64,000 nt of DNA. It comes from Mercurialis annua (lineage: Eukaryota; Streptophyta; Magnoliopsida; Malpighiales; Euphorbiaceae). The stretch is from NCBI RefSeq assembly GCF_937616625.2, contig NC_065573.1, positions 4,169,001 through 4,233,000 on the forward strand. The letters run 5' to 3'. Shown in pieces: positions 11,461 through 23,722 of this stretch (position 1 is the first letter of the stretch; each line of letters begins with the position of its first letter). The position numbers and the translations under genes are program-made. The notes beneath the pieces are model-generated. The model saw nothing but the letters and a program-made list of their open reading frames with translations, searched no databases and was not told the origin of the DNA.

Positions 11461-12057
11461 GGCCTATCGGATTATGGTTATATTTAGTATTGTGGATTAG
11501 GGTTCCAACTATTATACGTAATGTTTATATTAAATGGTTTAAACGGTTTTAAAGGTTTTCCACTTGATAAATGTAAATAGTGGTATGAACGCATATCAGT
11601 ATATCTGAGCCCGTTGTTTTCCCAATTTTTCCAGGGTTATGATTTGAGCGAGTTAGCTGCTCACCGATTCTTTATTTCCTCGGAGGTTTTATTTTATTTA
11701 ATGAAGTTATTAAACTGATTTTATTCTTAGACCGAGTAGTAATTAGAAGTCTTATATGTATAATACTTGTTATAAACTTATTCAAAGGATTATTGTTGTT
11801 TTGGCATTCTTTTATTAACTTGGGTTAATATAAATTTATGCCATGTTTAAGACTCAGAGTTGGCTGAGCAATTTATAATAAATGATGTTGTATATTATGA
11901 ACTGCTAGAACTAGGTTGGAGTCTCCGTTGCCCCCGAGCATTGGTTTTCTTGAAGGTTTATGTATTTGTTGGTTATCCGCAAGGCTAGCTACGGGTTTTG
12001 GTACAACCATACCCATACCCTAGCGCCGGTCGCGATTCATGGAAATGGGTCGTGACA

Positions 12058-15000
12058 AACTTGGTATCAGAGCTTTGGTTTCAAACCAAGGCCTTATGAT
12101 TATTATTTGTTATGTGTTTTGGCATGCTAAGTGGTGTCGTGTCTTAGGGACTACTGCGGAATTAGGATTCGTGTCTTGTCTATTAAAACGTCATATTTTG
12201 TTTTCAAACTTTCAGCCTACATCCTATATGTGATGTCTGTCAGTCTCTATTTAGTATTGATGCTATGATTGATCATTAATTTCACTTGGAGGTTACTTGC
12301 TGTGTTGTATCATGTTGAGGTTACTTCACTTGGGTGATTATAATTGCTTTCGATTTCTCGGAAAATCTTAGGTTGGTAATTTTTTTCTTCTAAAACTCAT
12401 ACTTGGGTATGATGTTGTTTGATAAACCTTGGCGTTTGTGCCTGATACAATTTTGAATATATGGTATGTTTACAACTATTTTACATGATGCGTTGAATTT
12501 CTTTTGCCTTATTTATAAAGTACATCTTGGCTTTGGCCTCGATTGTTGATTTTAATGTGATCGTATGTTGGATGTTAGCCTTGTTTTTCTGTTAAAGAGA
12601 TTTTGGGCTAAACTTTAAAACGTGTTTTGTGTTCATATATGGTTTGACCACATGTTGCTTTAAGAGCTTTCATTAAGAAAAGTGGTTTTGTTTTAATTTG
12701 TGTTTTGACACAGAATCAAAAGAGAAGTTTGAGTTTAGTTCTTTCAAAGTTTGATGTTTTGGTTAAGTTGGTTGTAAAAAGAATTTTCTTGTGTTTTAAA
12801 TTCTTAGAGTTATGGAAATGGCTGTTTGAGATTAAGGATTTCTCACTTGAGTTTTTAAATCGCCGTTTAGCGGTTGGGTTAAGTTGAGCTCTCAATTTTG
12901 AAAGGATGGAAATTTTATTTAAATATTTTTCAGATTTACAAATGTTTTGATTACGTTTTATAAATAGTTGTATTGGGTTCGACTTGGATCACCAAAATTT
13001 TGGAGTTGAGCTTATTAGTTGTAATGACTCGGCTAGCTCGATGATTTTATGGTTTGAGATACTTGGGTATCCGCATTAAAGCAATTGATTAATAAGAAGA
13101 GACTTTTACAGAAAGTGATTTTGTTTTAACCGTGGGGCTCAACAAAATTTGGAAGTTTTCGTATTTGACTTTTAAATTTCAAAATGAATTTAGAGCGCAT
13201 TCTTAAAAGATGATATAGTTATAAGATAATTTTGGTACGAAAATTCAAGCTGGTTGTAGCATGTCCTGATTTTGTCGCAAAGTATATTTGGGTTAATTTT
13301 GTTCAATGGCATGCTTACGTGATTTATGGGTTGTAAAGATGGTAATATTTTTTTTGGTTTTGTTTTGCGTTGTATAATTCGCTTACTCGTTGGACTAAGT
13401 TAATTGTTTTGTTTCGTCTCCTCGTGCGAAGTAGCATGTGGGATGATTTATTTCATGCGGTTATGGTAAATACCTGATGTTTGGTTTGATTGTGAGTTGA
13501 ACTTTTGTTCAGACCCTGTTTTGATATAGTATCAACTGGGATAAGCTGGGTTTGCTATATTGTTGTTATGGATCGAAATCTTTGGGTTTCGATATCGAGG
13601 AAGACGAGGGAAGTATTCCTTTAAAATGGTTGATGATTTCTGATTACCCTAAAACGGATATTGGAAATTCTGACCCGAAACGATAGATCGATGTATTCAT
13701 ACACTGGTGTTTACATCAATTAATGATGCGATGCGGGAACGTATTGATGTGTTATTTCTTTGGGAATAAGTTTCAGTTTTGGTTGAGGTTAGTTGGATAG
13801 TTCATGTGATAAAGTTTTAGCGAAGTTATCAGGTTAAGTTGTTATATAGCATCGAATGTTGCTAGGTTGCAAGTAAGGAGTTTGAGGAATATGTTGAGGT
13901 TATCGAGTGCACATCTCATAGAGTGTAACGTCTAGCAAATATTTTATTAAGAATTTGGTTTCAAAGGTCGGTTGTTGAAATTTTTGAAATATTTTCAAAA
14001 CGTAATTGTGCCCAGACATATCATGAACTTGCATTTCGAATGTCACGAATAGGATTGCATTGAGCACTAAGTATGTTCACTAAATAAAAGATAAATCAAT
14101 AATTGATACATGCATAATAGTACATGCATCACGTGCATAGAAATTATTAGGGTTGGATGCAACTCTTTGGGGATGAGAGCTGTCATCACCTTGGCGCACA
14201 ATTATGTAAATGAATTTTATCGATAAAGAGTTTTGAGAAAGATGTTTTAAAAAGAGCTCGCGAGTCACATTGTAATGAATTTATTAATAAATTTGTTGGA
14301 TTTCAAATGATTTTGAAACTGTTACCGAAAGATAGCTAGACAAATACTCTGTGATGATTGTGGTATTTTGGACGATTATGCTGTAGTGGATCAGTCTGTA
14401 TTGGAAGAATCGTGTGTTTCATAGAAAGTGAAATTAAATTTGAGGTTGCACTCGAGTTATAGTTGTGCCAAGTGCGGCGTATGGTTAGATTCAGATTAGG
14501 AAGTGCTTGTAATGATTTCCGAATTATGATCTATGAAATTTGTGGATTAAGAATGTTGGTTATGCTCCATGTGTGTGTATGCACTATATTTTTATTTTAA
14601 ACGAGACTTCATCTTTTCAGACTTGAAATTGTCCAAGTATTTTGGTATATTGACGTAAATGTATTTTTCATAAACAAGAGGTTCGCATTGCAAATTTTTT
14701 CCTTCTAATATAAGGAAGGAATTTTATCAAATTGGATTTAAAAGGAATGATAATTTTGTGGGCTTAACAATTTCTTGAAATTGTGTATTTACAAATTAAG
14801 ATTTGTAAGTGGCAATACAATTTTAATGTTTTGAAAAATTATTGTGTATTTTCAATACGAAGGATGTTTCCACGATTTATGTATTTTCGAAAAGGGGATA
14901 GATAGATTTTTGCAAGTTTGGTTTATAGAGAACATAAATTTTGTCACTTGAACTCTTTCATAAATTTGCAAACGTATTGAAAAGTAAGGGAAAATTTCGA

Positions 15001-15909
15001 ATTCAAAATATGAATATTTTGGAACTTTTCAGGGGTTTACAAAACTAATGTTTTTTTTTCAATGGTAAAGGCAATTTCAATTTTGAATATAAAAGGAGAT
15101 GTAAGACGTAGAGTCTTTTAAAGATTAGTTGAAAATTTTGAGTATAAAATCTTAATTTTGAGCATCACTAACAATCCGATCGGGGTGAATTGGTCGTAGT
15201 GATCTTTTGTTGTATACGAGGTTATAGTCATTGATTGAACAATAAATTTTGTGAATTTAAGTTTGGTTTGGATATATGAGCTAGGTAATTTGAGAATCGA
15301 GGTTCGTAGTTAATATGTTTCGACAGCCAAGATTGGTTGGTCGATTTTATTGATTGATGGTATTATTGCAATGTTTGTATATCGTTCTGATCATGGTTGA
15401 ATCCTTGGTGTGAGACAAAATCTTTAAGTTGTAAGATGCAGTTGATGCCCAGTTTAGTTGTGGCGTTATGTTTTTGAATAATAGGAAGAATCATTATGAT
15501 TGATATTGTTTATTAGTGATCTAGAAATTTTTGTTGTCATAAGAGAAGTTCGCTTTTCTTTGAATTGCGATATGAGTTTTTGTTTTGTGATTCACAAGTT
15601 AATGGTATTCTTGAGTTTATGTTAGTCGTCGGGCTGGATGATTCTAGTAGTGTTGTATTTTGATATTGAGGTCTTATAATTGTTAAGATTCGAGCTGGTT
15701 TTGGAAGCCACTCCGGTAAAGAGTAATTGTGATTCTCACTTGGAATTTTGTTGATTTTGTTTTTTCACATTGTGTTGATTGAGTAATCGTTAGAGCTCAA
15801 AGTTGTTAGAAATAAATATTTTACGCGTATATGCGTTGTGACCGTTTAAACTGTAAATTAGTTTTAGATATAAAAATTCGAGGTCGAATTTTTCATAGGT
15901 TGGGGAGAA
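12058..15909 (+). mobile_element. Non-coding internal region of composite element
   Basis: About 3.85 kb between the LTR A primer-binding site and a polypurine tract at 15898-15909 (GGTTGGGGAGAA). It is AT-rich, with no frame above about 64 codons and no visible gag, protease, reverse transcriptase, RNase H or integrase motif. Part of it (about 14150-14220) matches the internal region of element A' at 1921-1990. Two separated copies of the same non-coding interior argue for a mobile non-autonomous family rather than one decayed element. ATTCGAGGTCGAAT at 15876-15889 resembles the extreme 3' end of plant gypsy pol and may be a vestige of a coding ancestor. Confidence 0.65.
12062..12073 (+). 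other. Primer-binding site of the composite element
   Basis: TGGTATCAGAGC, complementary to the 3' end of initiator tRNA-Met, four bases after the LTR end. It confirms plus orientation and the LTR boundary at 12057. Confidence 0.9.
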
Positions 15910-16475
15910 TATAATACCCCACATGTTTCCGGCGTGTTTCGTCTTCTGTTTACCTTCTTTGAGTGGAAATTTTGATTAGAGTTATCATTGAAAGATATTC
16001 GAGGTTCGTTTTTGGTTATCTTGAGTATTTCAGTCGAGTTTTATGTGGGAAAGTTTGTTTTCCTTCATTTGATTTTACCTAGAAATGGTATTATCGTTTC
16101 ACGTTAAGTGGAAGTTAGTATGATATTTTTGTGAGCATTTCAGATTGTTCTGTTTATTAAAGTGGTGGTATTGAGTTATCGTTCGAGGAGCAACCTGTTG
16201 AGTTTTTGCTTACGCAAGTGCTTAGGTCGTTAAGCACGGAATTCCTATGATTACGCTTTAGGTTGGTTACTTGGTTCAGGAATGTTCTTGAGAGACAGAG
16301 TTCGTTATGCATAATTGTTATTATTGCTGTCCTTAATTACCTTGGGTATCTTGTTTATGTGTTTTCACATTTGTTACTTGTGTTTTGTTTGGACAACAGA
16401 TAGTTTTCTTATATGTTTTACGTGGGTTTGTGTTATATTAAATTCGAGGACGAATTTTATATAAGCTGGGGAGAA
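15910..16475 (+). mobile_element. Broken LTR start followed by a second element's 3' end
   Basis: TATAATACCCC at 15910 follows a polypurine tract and looks like an LTR start with G changed to A at the second base. After about ten bases it stops resembling LTR A; a weak likeness to the start of LTR C is possible. At 16442-16455 ATTCGAGGACGAAT reappears, followed by a second polypurine tract (TGGGGAGAA, 16467-16475) directly before LTR B. Two element 3' ends are thus stacked about 570 bp apart. This supports recombination or nesting rather than one intact element. Confidence 0.55.
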
Positions 16476-16802
16476 TGTAATATCCCGTGTTTTTCTGTCA
16501 TGGTTTCGTTGCGATTCCGGCTTGGTTTCGGATTGTTTATGGTGGAATTAGCAAGTATGGAACTTTGTTTGGGGCATGAGTGGTATCTTGTATGTGTCAC
16601 ATGTGTCGTGTGGGCTTTCGATGTCAATTTGATTTGTTTCCGAAAAATTATTGAAGATGTGATCGTGTGCCTTCTGAATCTATCATGTTTTAGTAAAAAA
16701 TCCACATCTCCCAGTTGCACTGTCGGATCGGGCTGCCGTTCGGATATGTTGTTCCTAAGAGAAATTTCTAAACATTGTACGGTTCGATTGTGTTTCTGAT
16801 GA

Positions 16803-16891
16803 GGCGCGATGGAGGCAGGCTGTTTTGTTCTCTTTTGCTGAGGAAGGCGCAATGGGTCCAACGCGCCTCGCAACGCGCCTCCCATCGCGCC
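16803..16891. repeat. GC-rich inverted repeat in LTR B
   Basis: GGCGCGATGG at 16803-16812 is exactly complementary to CCATCGCGCC at 16882-16891, with GCGCCTCGCAACGCGCCTCC between them near the right arm. It is the only GC-rich patch in the first kilobase of this LTR and lies just upstream of the TATA-like site at 16931, so it would be in U3. Confidence 0.7.
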
Positions 16892-16930
16892 CCTCTTCCA
16901 AAATTAATGTATTTGCAAATTAAAAGACCC

Positions 16931-16936
16931 TATAAC
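16931..16936 (+). promoter_or_regulatory. Possible TATA box of LTR B
   Basis: TATAAC in the context AGACCCTATAACTCGAG, about 455 bp into the LTR and followed by a CT-rich stretch. Support is position only. Confidence 0.35.
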
Positions 16937-18657
16937 TCGAGTAAACCTTTTTTCTTTCATTTACTTAAAACCCTAGCCGACTCTAACACTCTTAAACACT
17001 CTGAGATAATACTCTCCTCTTCCCTTCGCAATCGCTTTGAATACGGTAAGTTATTCGCATCCCTTTTTATTGTTATTCATTCGTTCACCTCGTTCTCGAT
17101 TCGTGATTCATTATTCTCTAATTGTTTTAGCATCGTTGTTAGTATGTACTCATCATTACATCAGCCCCTATCGTTCTCAAATCCTTGGACGTTGTAAATC
17201 TCAATTTGGTACGTTCAATCTTTTCGTTTAAGCGCCGTTCGGTTCACTGTTTTTGAGTTTTGTGGCTATGCTCTTCATGTTTATGTTGCTGCCGATTATA
17301 CGTTTCCTTGTCATTGATATTTATTTGTTCTTGAGGTTATTAACTGATATGTTATGGTTTGATGTCTGAACTGTTTTGGGTTTCGTCGAACCTCTCAATT
17401 TTACGCTGATTCGTGTCATTATTGTTGGCTGCCGTATTCTGATTTTGTTGCTGCCGTGGGTTCCTTGGCTGATCTATTGTTCTTATCTGATATGTATATT
17501 TCTTAGGTTGTGATTGTTGTGCGTTGTTCGTTTAGAATTTACTATTTCGAATCAATGTGTTATGGCTGCCATTGTTGGTTGTTCTCGTTATCATTACTGC
17601 TAAACTTGGAGTTCATTAGTTGATATGGAATTTTGTTGAATTGGGTTGTTTGCTGTCAGCATGAATACTTACGTTATGTCTGTTGGTATTCCTTAATTGA
17701 ATTGCTAGTATGTGGGATTTGTGAATGATTCATGTTTAGTTTCTTGATCATCATTTTGATTTCTAAACTACAGATTGTTAAAGTTATTCAAATCTTAAAT
17801 AAAGTTTGTTTTGATTATAATTGGATCGTGTTGATAATTATATTTGAAAACGTTAATTGTTAAATCGAATAATTACTAGGGTAATTATTGGCTTGGTGTG
17901 CCATCTTGGCTAAAGTTACTTTTTGACTTTAAACGTTTTCTTAACTTAATTTAGTTAAGTGATTGTCGGTAACTAATGGTTACTTTCGTTTAAAGCTATT
18001 GAGTTCCATTTTCAATTATGATTGATTATTTTATCAAATTATTATTATTATTGGAATTATAAACCGTGGTTTATATTTTTGATAAAATGGTTGGGTGAGG
18101 TTAGACTTGAGTCACCCGACATGTGAGGTTAGCTTGGTAGTTATCGGTAACTCGGCTAACCCACTATTTGGAAAGTACTTGATTTATTATTTAATAATCG
18201 TTTTAAATAATATTTTATGAAATTGATTTTAAGCGGGAACTCAATAGACTTGGGTTGTTTATCTTTTGTTAAGTATGTGAGTATTATGTTTACTCTGGAT
18301 TGCTTTACCTTGACTTGTTGTTTGTGCTAGTTCTATGTGGTGTCTAGTGCTCTCTAGAGTTAGGGTCGTTTCAATAATTATTTATTTGTGTTTAGACTCG
18401 TCGATTATTCGTGCTTTTGAGGCGTACCGAGTCTAGGTTGCTTGCCAGGAGTTTTCATGTGGATTAGCAAGCAGTGAGTTTGTACTTACTATTTACCGCT
18501 TTATTAAGTAAATTGTTATTTTAATATTATATATATTATATACGTACAATTGCGACTGTTTTTCCATTATGGCTCTTAGTTGGAACATGCTACGTAATGG
18601 GCATCATTAGGACTGTTGCGCACCAGTATTGATCTAGATAAGGTATGTGATATGTGG

Positions 18658-18784
18658 TGGTAACTCGGTGTGAGCATAGCTCTCGGGACCAGGAGAGTAA
18701 CTCGGTGTAGCTCAACTCTCGGGACTCCGGTTATGGATTAAGAATGGTCGGTGGTAACTCGGTGTAGCTCACCTCTCGGGACCA
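18658..18784 (+). repeat. Three tandem hairpins in LTR B
   Basis: Cores with AACTCGGTGT and CTCTCGGGA are flanked by complementary arms: TGGT (18658-18661) with ACCA (18688-18691); GAGT (18695-18698) with ACTC (18724-18727); TGGT (18752-18755) with ACCA (18781-18784). The middle copy differs from its neighbours at two stem pairs, both changed on each side. Same arrangement as in LTR A, as expected from their shared 3' portion. Confidence 0.75.
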
Positions 18785-19382
18785 GGCCTATCGGATTATG
18801 GTTATATTTAGTATTGTGGATTAGGGTTCCAACTATTTTACGTAATGTTTATATTAAATGTTTTAAACGGTTTTAAAGGTTTTCCACTTGATAAATGTAA
18901 ATAGTGGTATGAACTCATCTCAGTATATCTGACCCCGTTGTTTTCCCAATTTTTCCAAGGTTATGATTTGAGCGAGTCAGCTGCTCTCCGGTTCTTTATT
19001 TCCTCTGAGGTTTTATTTTATTTAATAAAGTTATTAAACTGATTTTATTCTTAGACCGCAGTAGTAATTAGAAGTCTTATATGTATAATACTTGTTATTA
19101 ACTTATTCAAAGGATTATTGTTGTTTTGGCATTCTTTTATTAACTTGGGTTAATATGAATTTCTGCCATGTTTAAGACTCAGAGTTGGCTAAGCAATTTA
19201 TAATAAATGATGTTGTATATTATGAACTGCTAGAACTAGTCTGGAGTCTCGATTGCCCCCGAGCATTGGTTTTCTTGCAGGTTTATGTATTTGTTGGTTA
19301 TCCGCAAGGCTAGCTACGGGTTTTGGTACAACCATGCCCATACCCTAGCGTCAGTCGCGATTCATGGAAATGGGTCGTGACA

Positions 19383-22300
19383 CTTGGATTCTTTTCGTAA
19401 CTTTTGTAAACGTTTGACTTATATTGCTAAAAGGGAGAAACGCTTGGATTTGTTTCGGTATGTTTGTAAACGTTTGATTTATATTGCTAAAAAGGTGAAA
19501 CGCTTGGTTTTGTTTCGTAGCGTTTGTAAACGTTTGGCATAAATTGCTAAAAAGGGGAAACGTTTGGATTTGTTTCGTAGCGTTTGTAAACGTTTGGCAT
19601 AAATTGCTAAAAAGAGGAAACGTTTGGATTTGTTTCGTAGCGTCTGTAAACATTTGGCTTAAATAGCGAAAAAGGTGAAACATTTATTTTCCTTCGTACG
19701 TTTGTAAACGTTTGTCTTAAATCGCTAAAAGGTGAAACGTTTGGATTTGTTTCATAATGTTTGTAAACGTTTGGCTTAAATTGCTAAAACAATGAAACGC
19801 TTGGATTTTATCGTAACATTTGTAAACGTTTGGCTTAAATCGCTTAATAGGTGAAATGTTTGGATTTGTTTCGTAACGTTTGTAAATGTTTGGCTTAAAT
19901 CGCTAAAAAGGCGAAACGTTTGGATTTATTTTGTAACTTTTTAACGTTTCGCTTAAATTGCTAAAATGGGGAAACGTTTGGATTTGTTTCGTAACGTTTG
20001 TAAACGTTTAGCTTAAATTGCTAAAAAGGTGAAACATTTGGTTTTGCTTCGTAACGTTTGTAAACGTTTGGCTTAAATCGCTAAAAAGGTGAAACGTTTG
20101 GATTTGTTTCGTAACTTTTGTAAACGTTTTGCTTTAATTGCTAAAAAGGTGAAACGCTTGGATTTGTTTCATAACGTTGGTAAACGTTTGACTTAAATTG
20201 CTGAAAAATTGAAACGCTTGGATTTGTTTCGTATCGTTTGTAAATGTTTGGTTTTCTTTCGTAACGTTTGTAAACATTTGGCTTAAATCGCTAAAAAGGT
20301 GAAATGTTTGGATTTGTTTCTTAACGTTTTTAAATGTTTAGCTTAAATCGCTAAAAACGTGAAACGTTTGGATTTATTTTGCAGTGTTTGTAAACGGTTG
20401 GCTTTAATCGCTAAAAAGGTGAAACGTTTGGATTTGTTTCGTAACGTTTTTAAACATTTGGCATAAATCGCTAAAAAGGTAAAACGTTTGGATTTGTATC
20501 GTACCGTTTTAAACGTTTGGCTTAAATCGTTATAATGGGGAAATATTTGGATTTGTTTCGTAACGTTTGTAAACGTTTGGCTTAAATTGCTAAAAAGTTT
20601 AAACGTTTGTTTTGTTTTGTAACGTTTGTAATTCGGCTTAAATCGCTAAAAAGGTTAAACATAGGATTTGCTTCGTAGCATTTGTAAACGTTTGGCTAGA
20701 ATTGCTAAAAAGGTGAAACTCTTGGATTTGTTTCGTAACGTTTGTAAAGGTTTGGCTTAAATTATTAAAAGGGTGAATCTCTTGGATTTATTTCAGAAAG
20801 TTTGTAAACGTTTGGCTTAAATTGCTAAAAAGGTGAAACGCTTGGATTTGTTTCGTAACGTTTGTAAACGTTTGGCTTAAATCGCTAAAAAAGGAAACAT
20901 TTGGGTTTGTTTTGTAACGTTTTAAACGTTTGGTTTTATTTCGTAGCGTTTGGAAATGTTTGGCATAAATCGCTAAAAAGGTTAAACGTTTGGATTTGTT
21001 TCTTAACGTTTGTAAATGCTTGGCCTCAATCTCTAAAAAGGCGAAACGTTTGGTTTGTTTCGTAAAGTTTGTAAACGTTTGGCTTAAATCGCTAAAAAGG
21101 TGAAATGTTTGGATTTGTTTCGTAACATTTATAAACGTTTGACTTAAATCGCTAAAAATGTGAAACGTTTGGATTTATTTCGTACCATTTGTATATGTTT
21201 TGCTTAAATTGCTTAAAAGGTGAAACGCTTGGATTTGTTTTGTAACGTTTGTAAACGTTTGGCTTAAATTGCTAAAAAGGTGAAACTCTTGGTATTGTTT
21301 TGTAACATTTGTAAACGTTTGGCTTAATTTGCTAAAAATGGGAAAAGTTTGGATTTGTTTCGAAATTTTTTAAACATTTGGTTATTTTTCGTAACGTTTG
21401 TAAACGTTTGGCTTAAATCGCTAAAAAGGTGCAATGTTTGGATTTGTTTCGTAACGTTTGTAGACGTTTGGCTTAAATTACTAAAAAGGTGAAACGTTTG
21501 GATTCGTTTCGTACAGTTTGTAAACGTTTGGCTTAAATTGCTAAAAAGGTGAAACGTTTGGACTTGTTTCGTTGCGTTTGTAAACGTTTGGCTTAAATAG
21601 CTAAAAAGGGAAAACGTTTGATTTGTTTCGTAGCGTTTGTAAACGTTTGGCTTAAATCGCTAAAAAGGTGAAACATTTGGATTTGTTTCGTACTGTTTGT
21701 AAACGTTTGTCTTAAATCATTAAAAAGGGGAAACGTTTGGATTTGTTTCGTAATGTTTGTAAACGTTTGGCTTAAATTGCTAAAATGGTGAAACACTTGG
21801 ATTTTTTTCTTAACTTTTGTAAATGTTTGGCTTAAATTGCTAAAAAGCAGAAACACTTGGATTTGTTTCTGTACGTTTGTAAACGTTTGATTTATATTGC
21901 GAAAAAGGTGAAACGCTTGGTTTTGTGTCGTAGCGTTTGTAAACGTTTGGATTAAATTGCTTAAAAGGGGAAACATTTGGATTTGTTTCGTAGCGTTTGT
22001 AAACTTTTAGCTTAAATTGCTAAAAAGGTGAATTGTTTGGATTTCCTTCGTATCGTTTGTAAAAGTTTGTCATAAATCGCTAAAAAGATGAAACGTTTGG
22101 ATTTGTTTCGTAATATTTGTAAAAGATTGGTTTAAATTACTAAAACGGTGAAACGCTTGGATTTTATCGTAATGTTTGTAAACATTTGGCTTAAATCGCT
22201 AAAAAGGTGAAACTTTTGGATTTGTTTCGTAACGTTTGTAAATGTTTGGCGTAAATCTCTAAAAAGGTGAAATGTTTGGATTTATTTTGTAACGTTTTAA

Positions 22301-23104
22301 CGTTTCAGTTAAATTATTAAAATAGGAAAACGTTTGGATTTGTTTCGTAACGTCTGTAGACGTTTGGCTTAAATCGCTAAAAAGGTGAAATGTTTGGTTT
22401 TGTTTCGTAACGTTTGTAAACGTTCGGCTTAAATCTCTAAAAAGGTGAAACGTTTGGATTTGTTTCGTAACGTTTGTAAACATTTTGCTTTAATTGCTAA
22501 AAAGGTGAAACGCTTAGATTTGTTTCATAACGTTTGTAAAGGTTTGACTTAAATTGCTAAAAAGTTGAAACGATTGGATTTGTTTCATATCGTTTGTAAA
22601 CGTTTGATTTTGTTTCGTAACGTTTGTAAACATTTGGCTTAAATCACTAAAAAGGTGAAACGTTTGGATTTATTTCTTAACGTTTGTAAACGGTTGGTTT
22701 CAATCGCTAAAAAGGGGAAACGGTTGGATTTATTTCGTAACGTTTGTAAACATTTGGCATAAATCGCTAAAAACGTGAAACGTTTGGATTTATTTCGTAA
22801 CGTTTTAAACGTTTGGCTTAAATCGTTAAAATGGGGAAATATTTGGATTTATTTTGTAACGTTTGTAAACGTTTGACTTAAATTGCTAAAAAGGTGAAAC
22901 GTTCATTTTGTTTCGTAACGTTTGTAATTCGGCTTAAATCGCTAAAAAGGTTAAACATTGGATTTTCTTCGTAACGTTTGTAAATGTTGGGCTAAAATTG
23001 CTAAAAAGGTGAAACTCTTGGATTTGTTTCATAACGTTTGTAAATGTTTGGCTTAAATTATTAAAAAGGTGAAACTCTTGGATTTGTTTCAGAAGGTTTG
23101 TAGA
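19383..23104 (+). repeat. 60-bp satellite array, block 2
   Basis: About 62 monomers in forward orientation. The consensus reads GAAACGTTTGGATTTG, TTTCGTAACGTTTGTAAACG, then TTTGGCTTAAATCGC and TAAAAAGGT. Three copies of AACGTTTG lie within each unit, at about positions 3, 23 and 33. Longer units, in which a stretch like GTTTTAAACGTTTGG runs into TTTTGTTTCGTAACG, recur here (for example near 20240, 20920 and 21370). The block ends in the target duplication GTAGA at 23100-23104. Confidence 0.95.
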
Positions 23105-23715
23105 TGTAATACCCCGTATGTCTGACGTTGCCAAAGTAGGCAGCGTGTCTAAATTTAAACTGTTAAAACGGCCAAAAAGGGAATTATTGAGAAATAATTA
23201 AATAAACGAAGACCCGAGTAGGTCGACATTGGAATTTTAATAAGGAAATTTTAATAATAATATTCCACAAGGAAAATGGAACTGGGTTAAAGAGATAAAT
23301 GTGAGAAAGTGGTTAAAAGTCCACTTTAGCTCAAAACAAATTGGAAAATAAGCGTTTAGTTCCCGGAAAATAGAAATTAAATAAATAATTGACGGGAATT
23401 AGTATTTATAAAAATAATATCGATAAATGAATTATCGATAATTATTAAAATGACAATTGGACGAAAAAGTTGGAAAAAGTGCATTTTAGCTCAAAATGGA
23501 ATTTGAGCGTTTTTAGCCGAAAATTGCTAAAATAAATTATCGGAGATGGAATTGTGAGGTATTAAGGTGATATTATTTATTTGGAAATAAATAATACAAA
23601 GTTTATCGAGTTCAAATGATTAAGCGATTTATGGACTAAATTGGACGAAATAAAAGTTAGAAATTGAAAGGTATGGAGCTAGCAACCCTAAAGACCAAAG
23701 AGAGACTTTTTCCAA

Positions 23716-23722
23716 TATAAAA
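23716..23722 (+). promoter_or_regulatory. TATA box of LTR C
   Basis: TATAAAA in the context TTCCAATATAAAAGGC, about 610 bp into the LTR. It is the cleanest TATA consensus in the window. Transcription would start roughly 30 bases downstream. Confidence 0.6.

Larger units (their letters stand above)
9234..12057 (+). mobile_element. 5' LTR of composite element (LTR A, chimeric, 2.82 kb)
   Basis: Begins TGTAATACTCAAAATATTT and ends GGGTCGTGACA at 12057, followed by a primer-binding site. The first 1.7 kb is related to LTR A' (2645-5033, opposite strand). From about 10945 (AGTATGTGAGTATTATG) to the end it is instead nearly the same as 18272-19382 in LTR B, including its U5 hairpins. The switch falls between about 10920 and 10950. 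The five bases before it, GAAAC, are monomer sequence, but the far end of the composite is followed by CTTGG, so there is no target duplication across the pair. Recombination between two element families is the likely cause. Confidence 0.8.
16476..19382 (+). mobile_element. 3' LTR of composite element (LTR B, 2.9 kb)
   Basis: Starts TGTAATATCCCGTGTTTTTC straight after a polypurine tract and ends GGGTCGTGACA at 19382. Its front matches the start of the minus-strand solo LTR D (28386-31313). Its last 1.1 kb is close to LTR A. The next bases, CTTGG, are satellite monomer positions 7-11; the five bases before the LTR (GAGAA) are element-internal, so it is not a solo LTR. The frames at 16413-17231 cross the LTR on both strands, show no domain, and I treat them as chance. 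Confidence 0.8.

Noticed and set aside
16413..17231. Overlapping frames of 128-142 codons on both strands as candidate genes
   Set aside because: They lie inside LTR B, cross the polypurine tract and LTR start, and have no domain or codon pattern. The overlap on both strands fits chance.
9234..19382. One intact LTR retrotransposon with matching LTRs
   Set aside because: The two LTRs share only their last 1.1 kb, the flanking five bases differ (GAAAC, CTTGG), and the array orientation changes across it.
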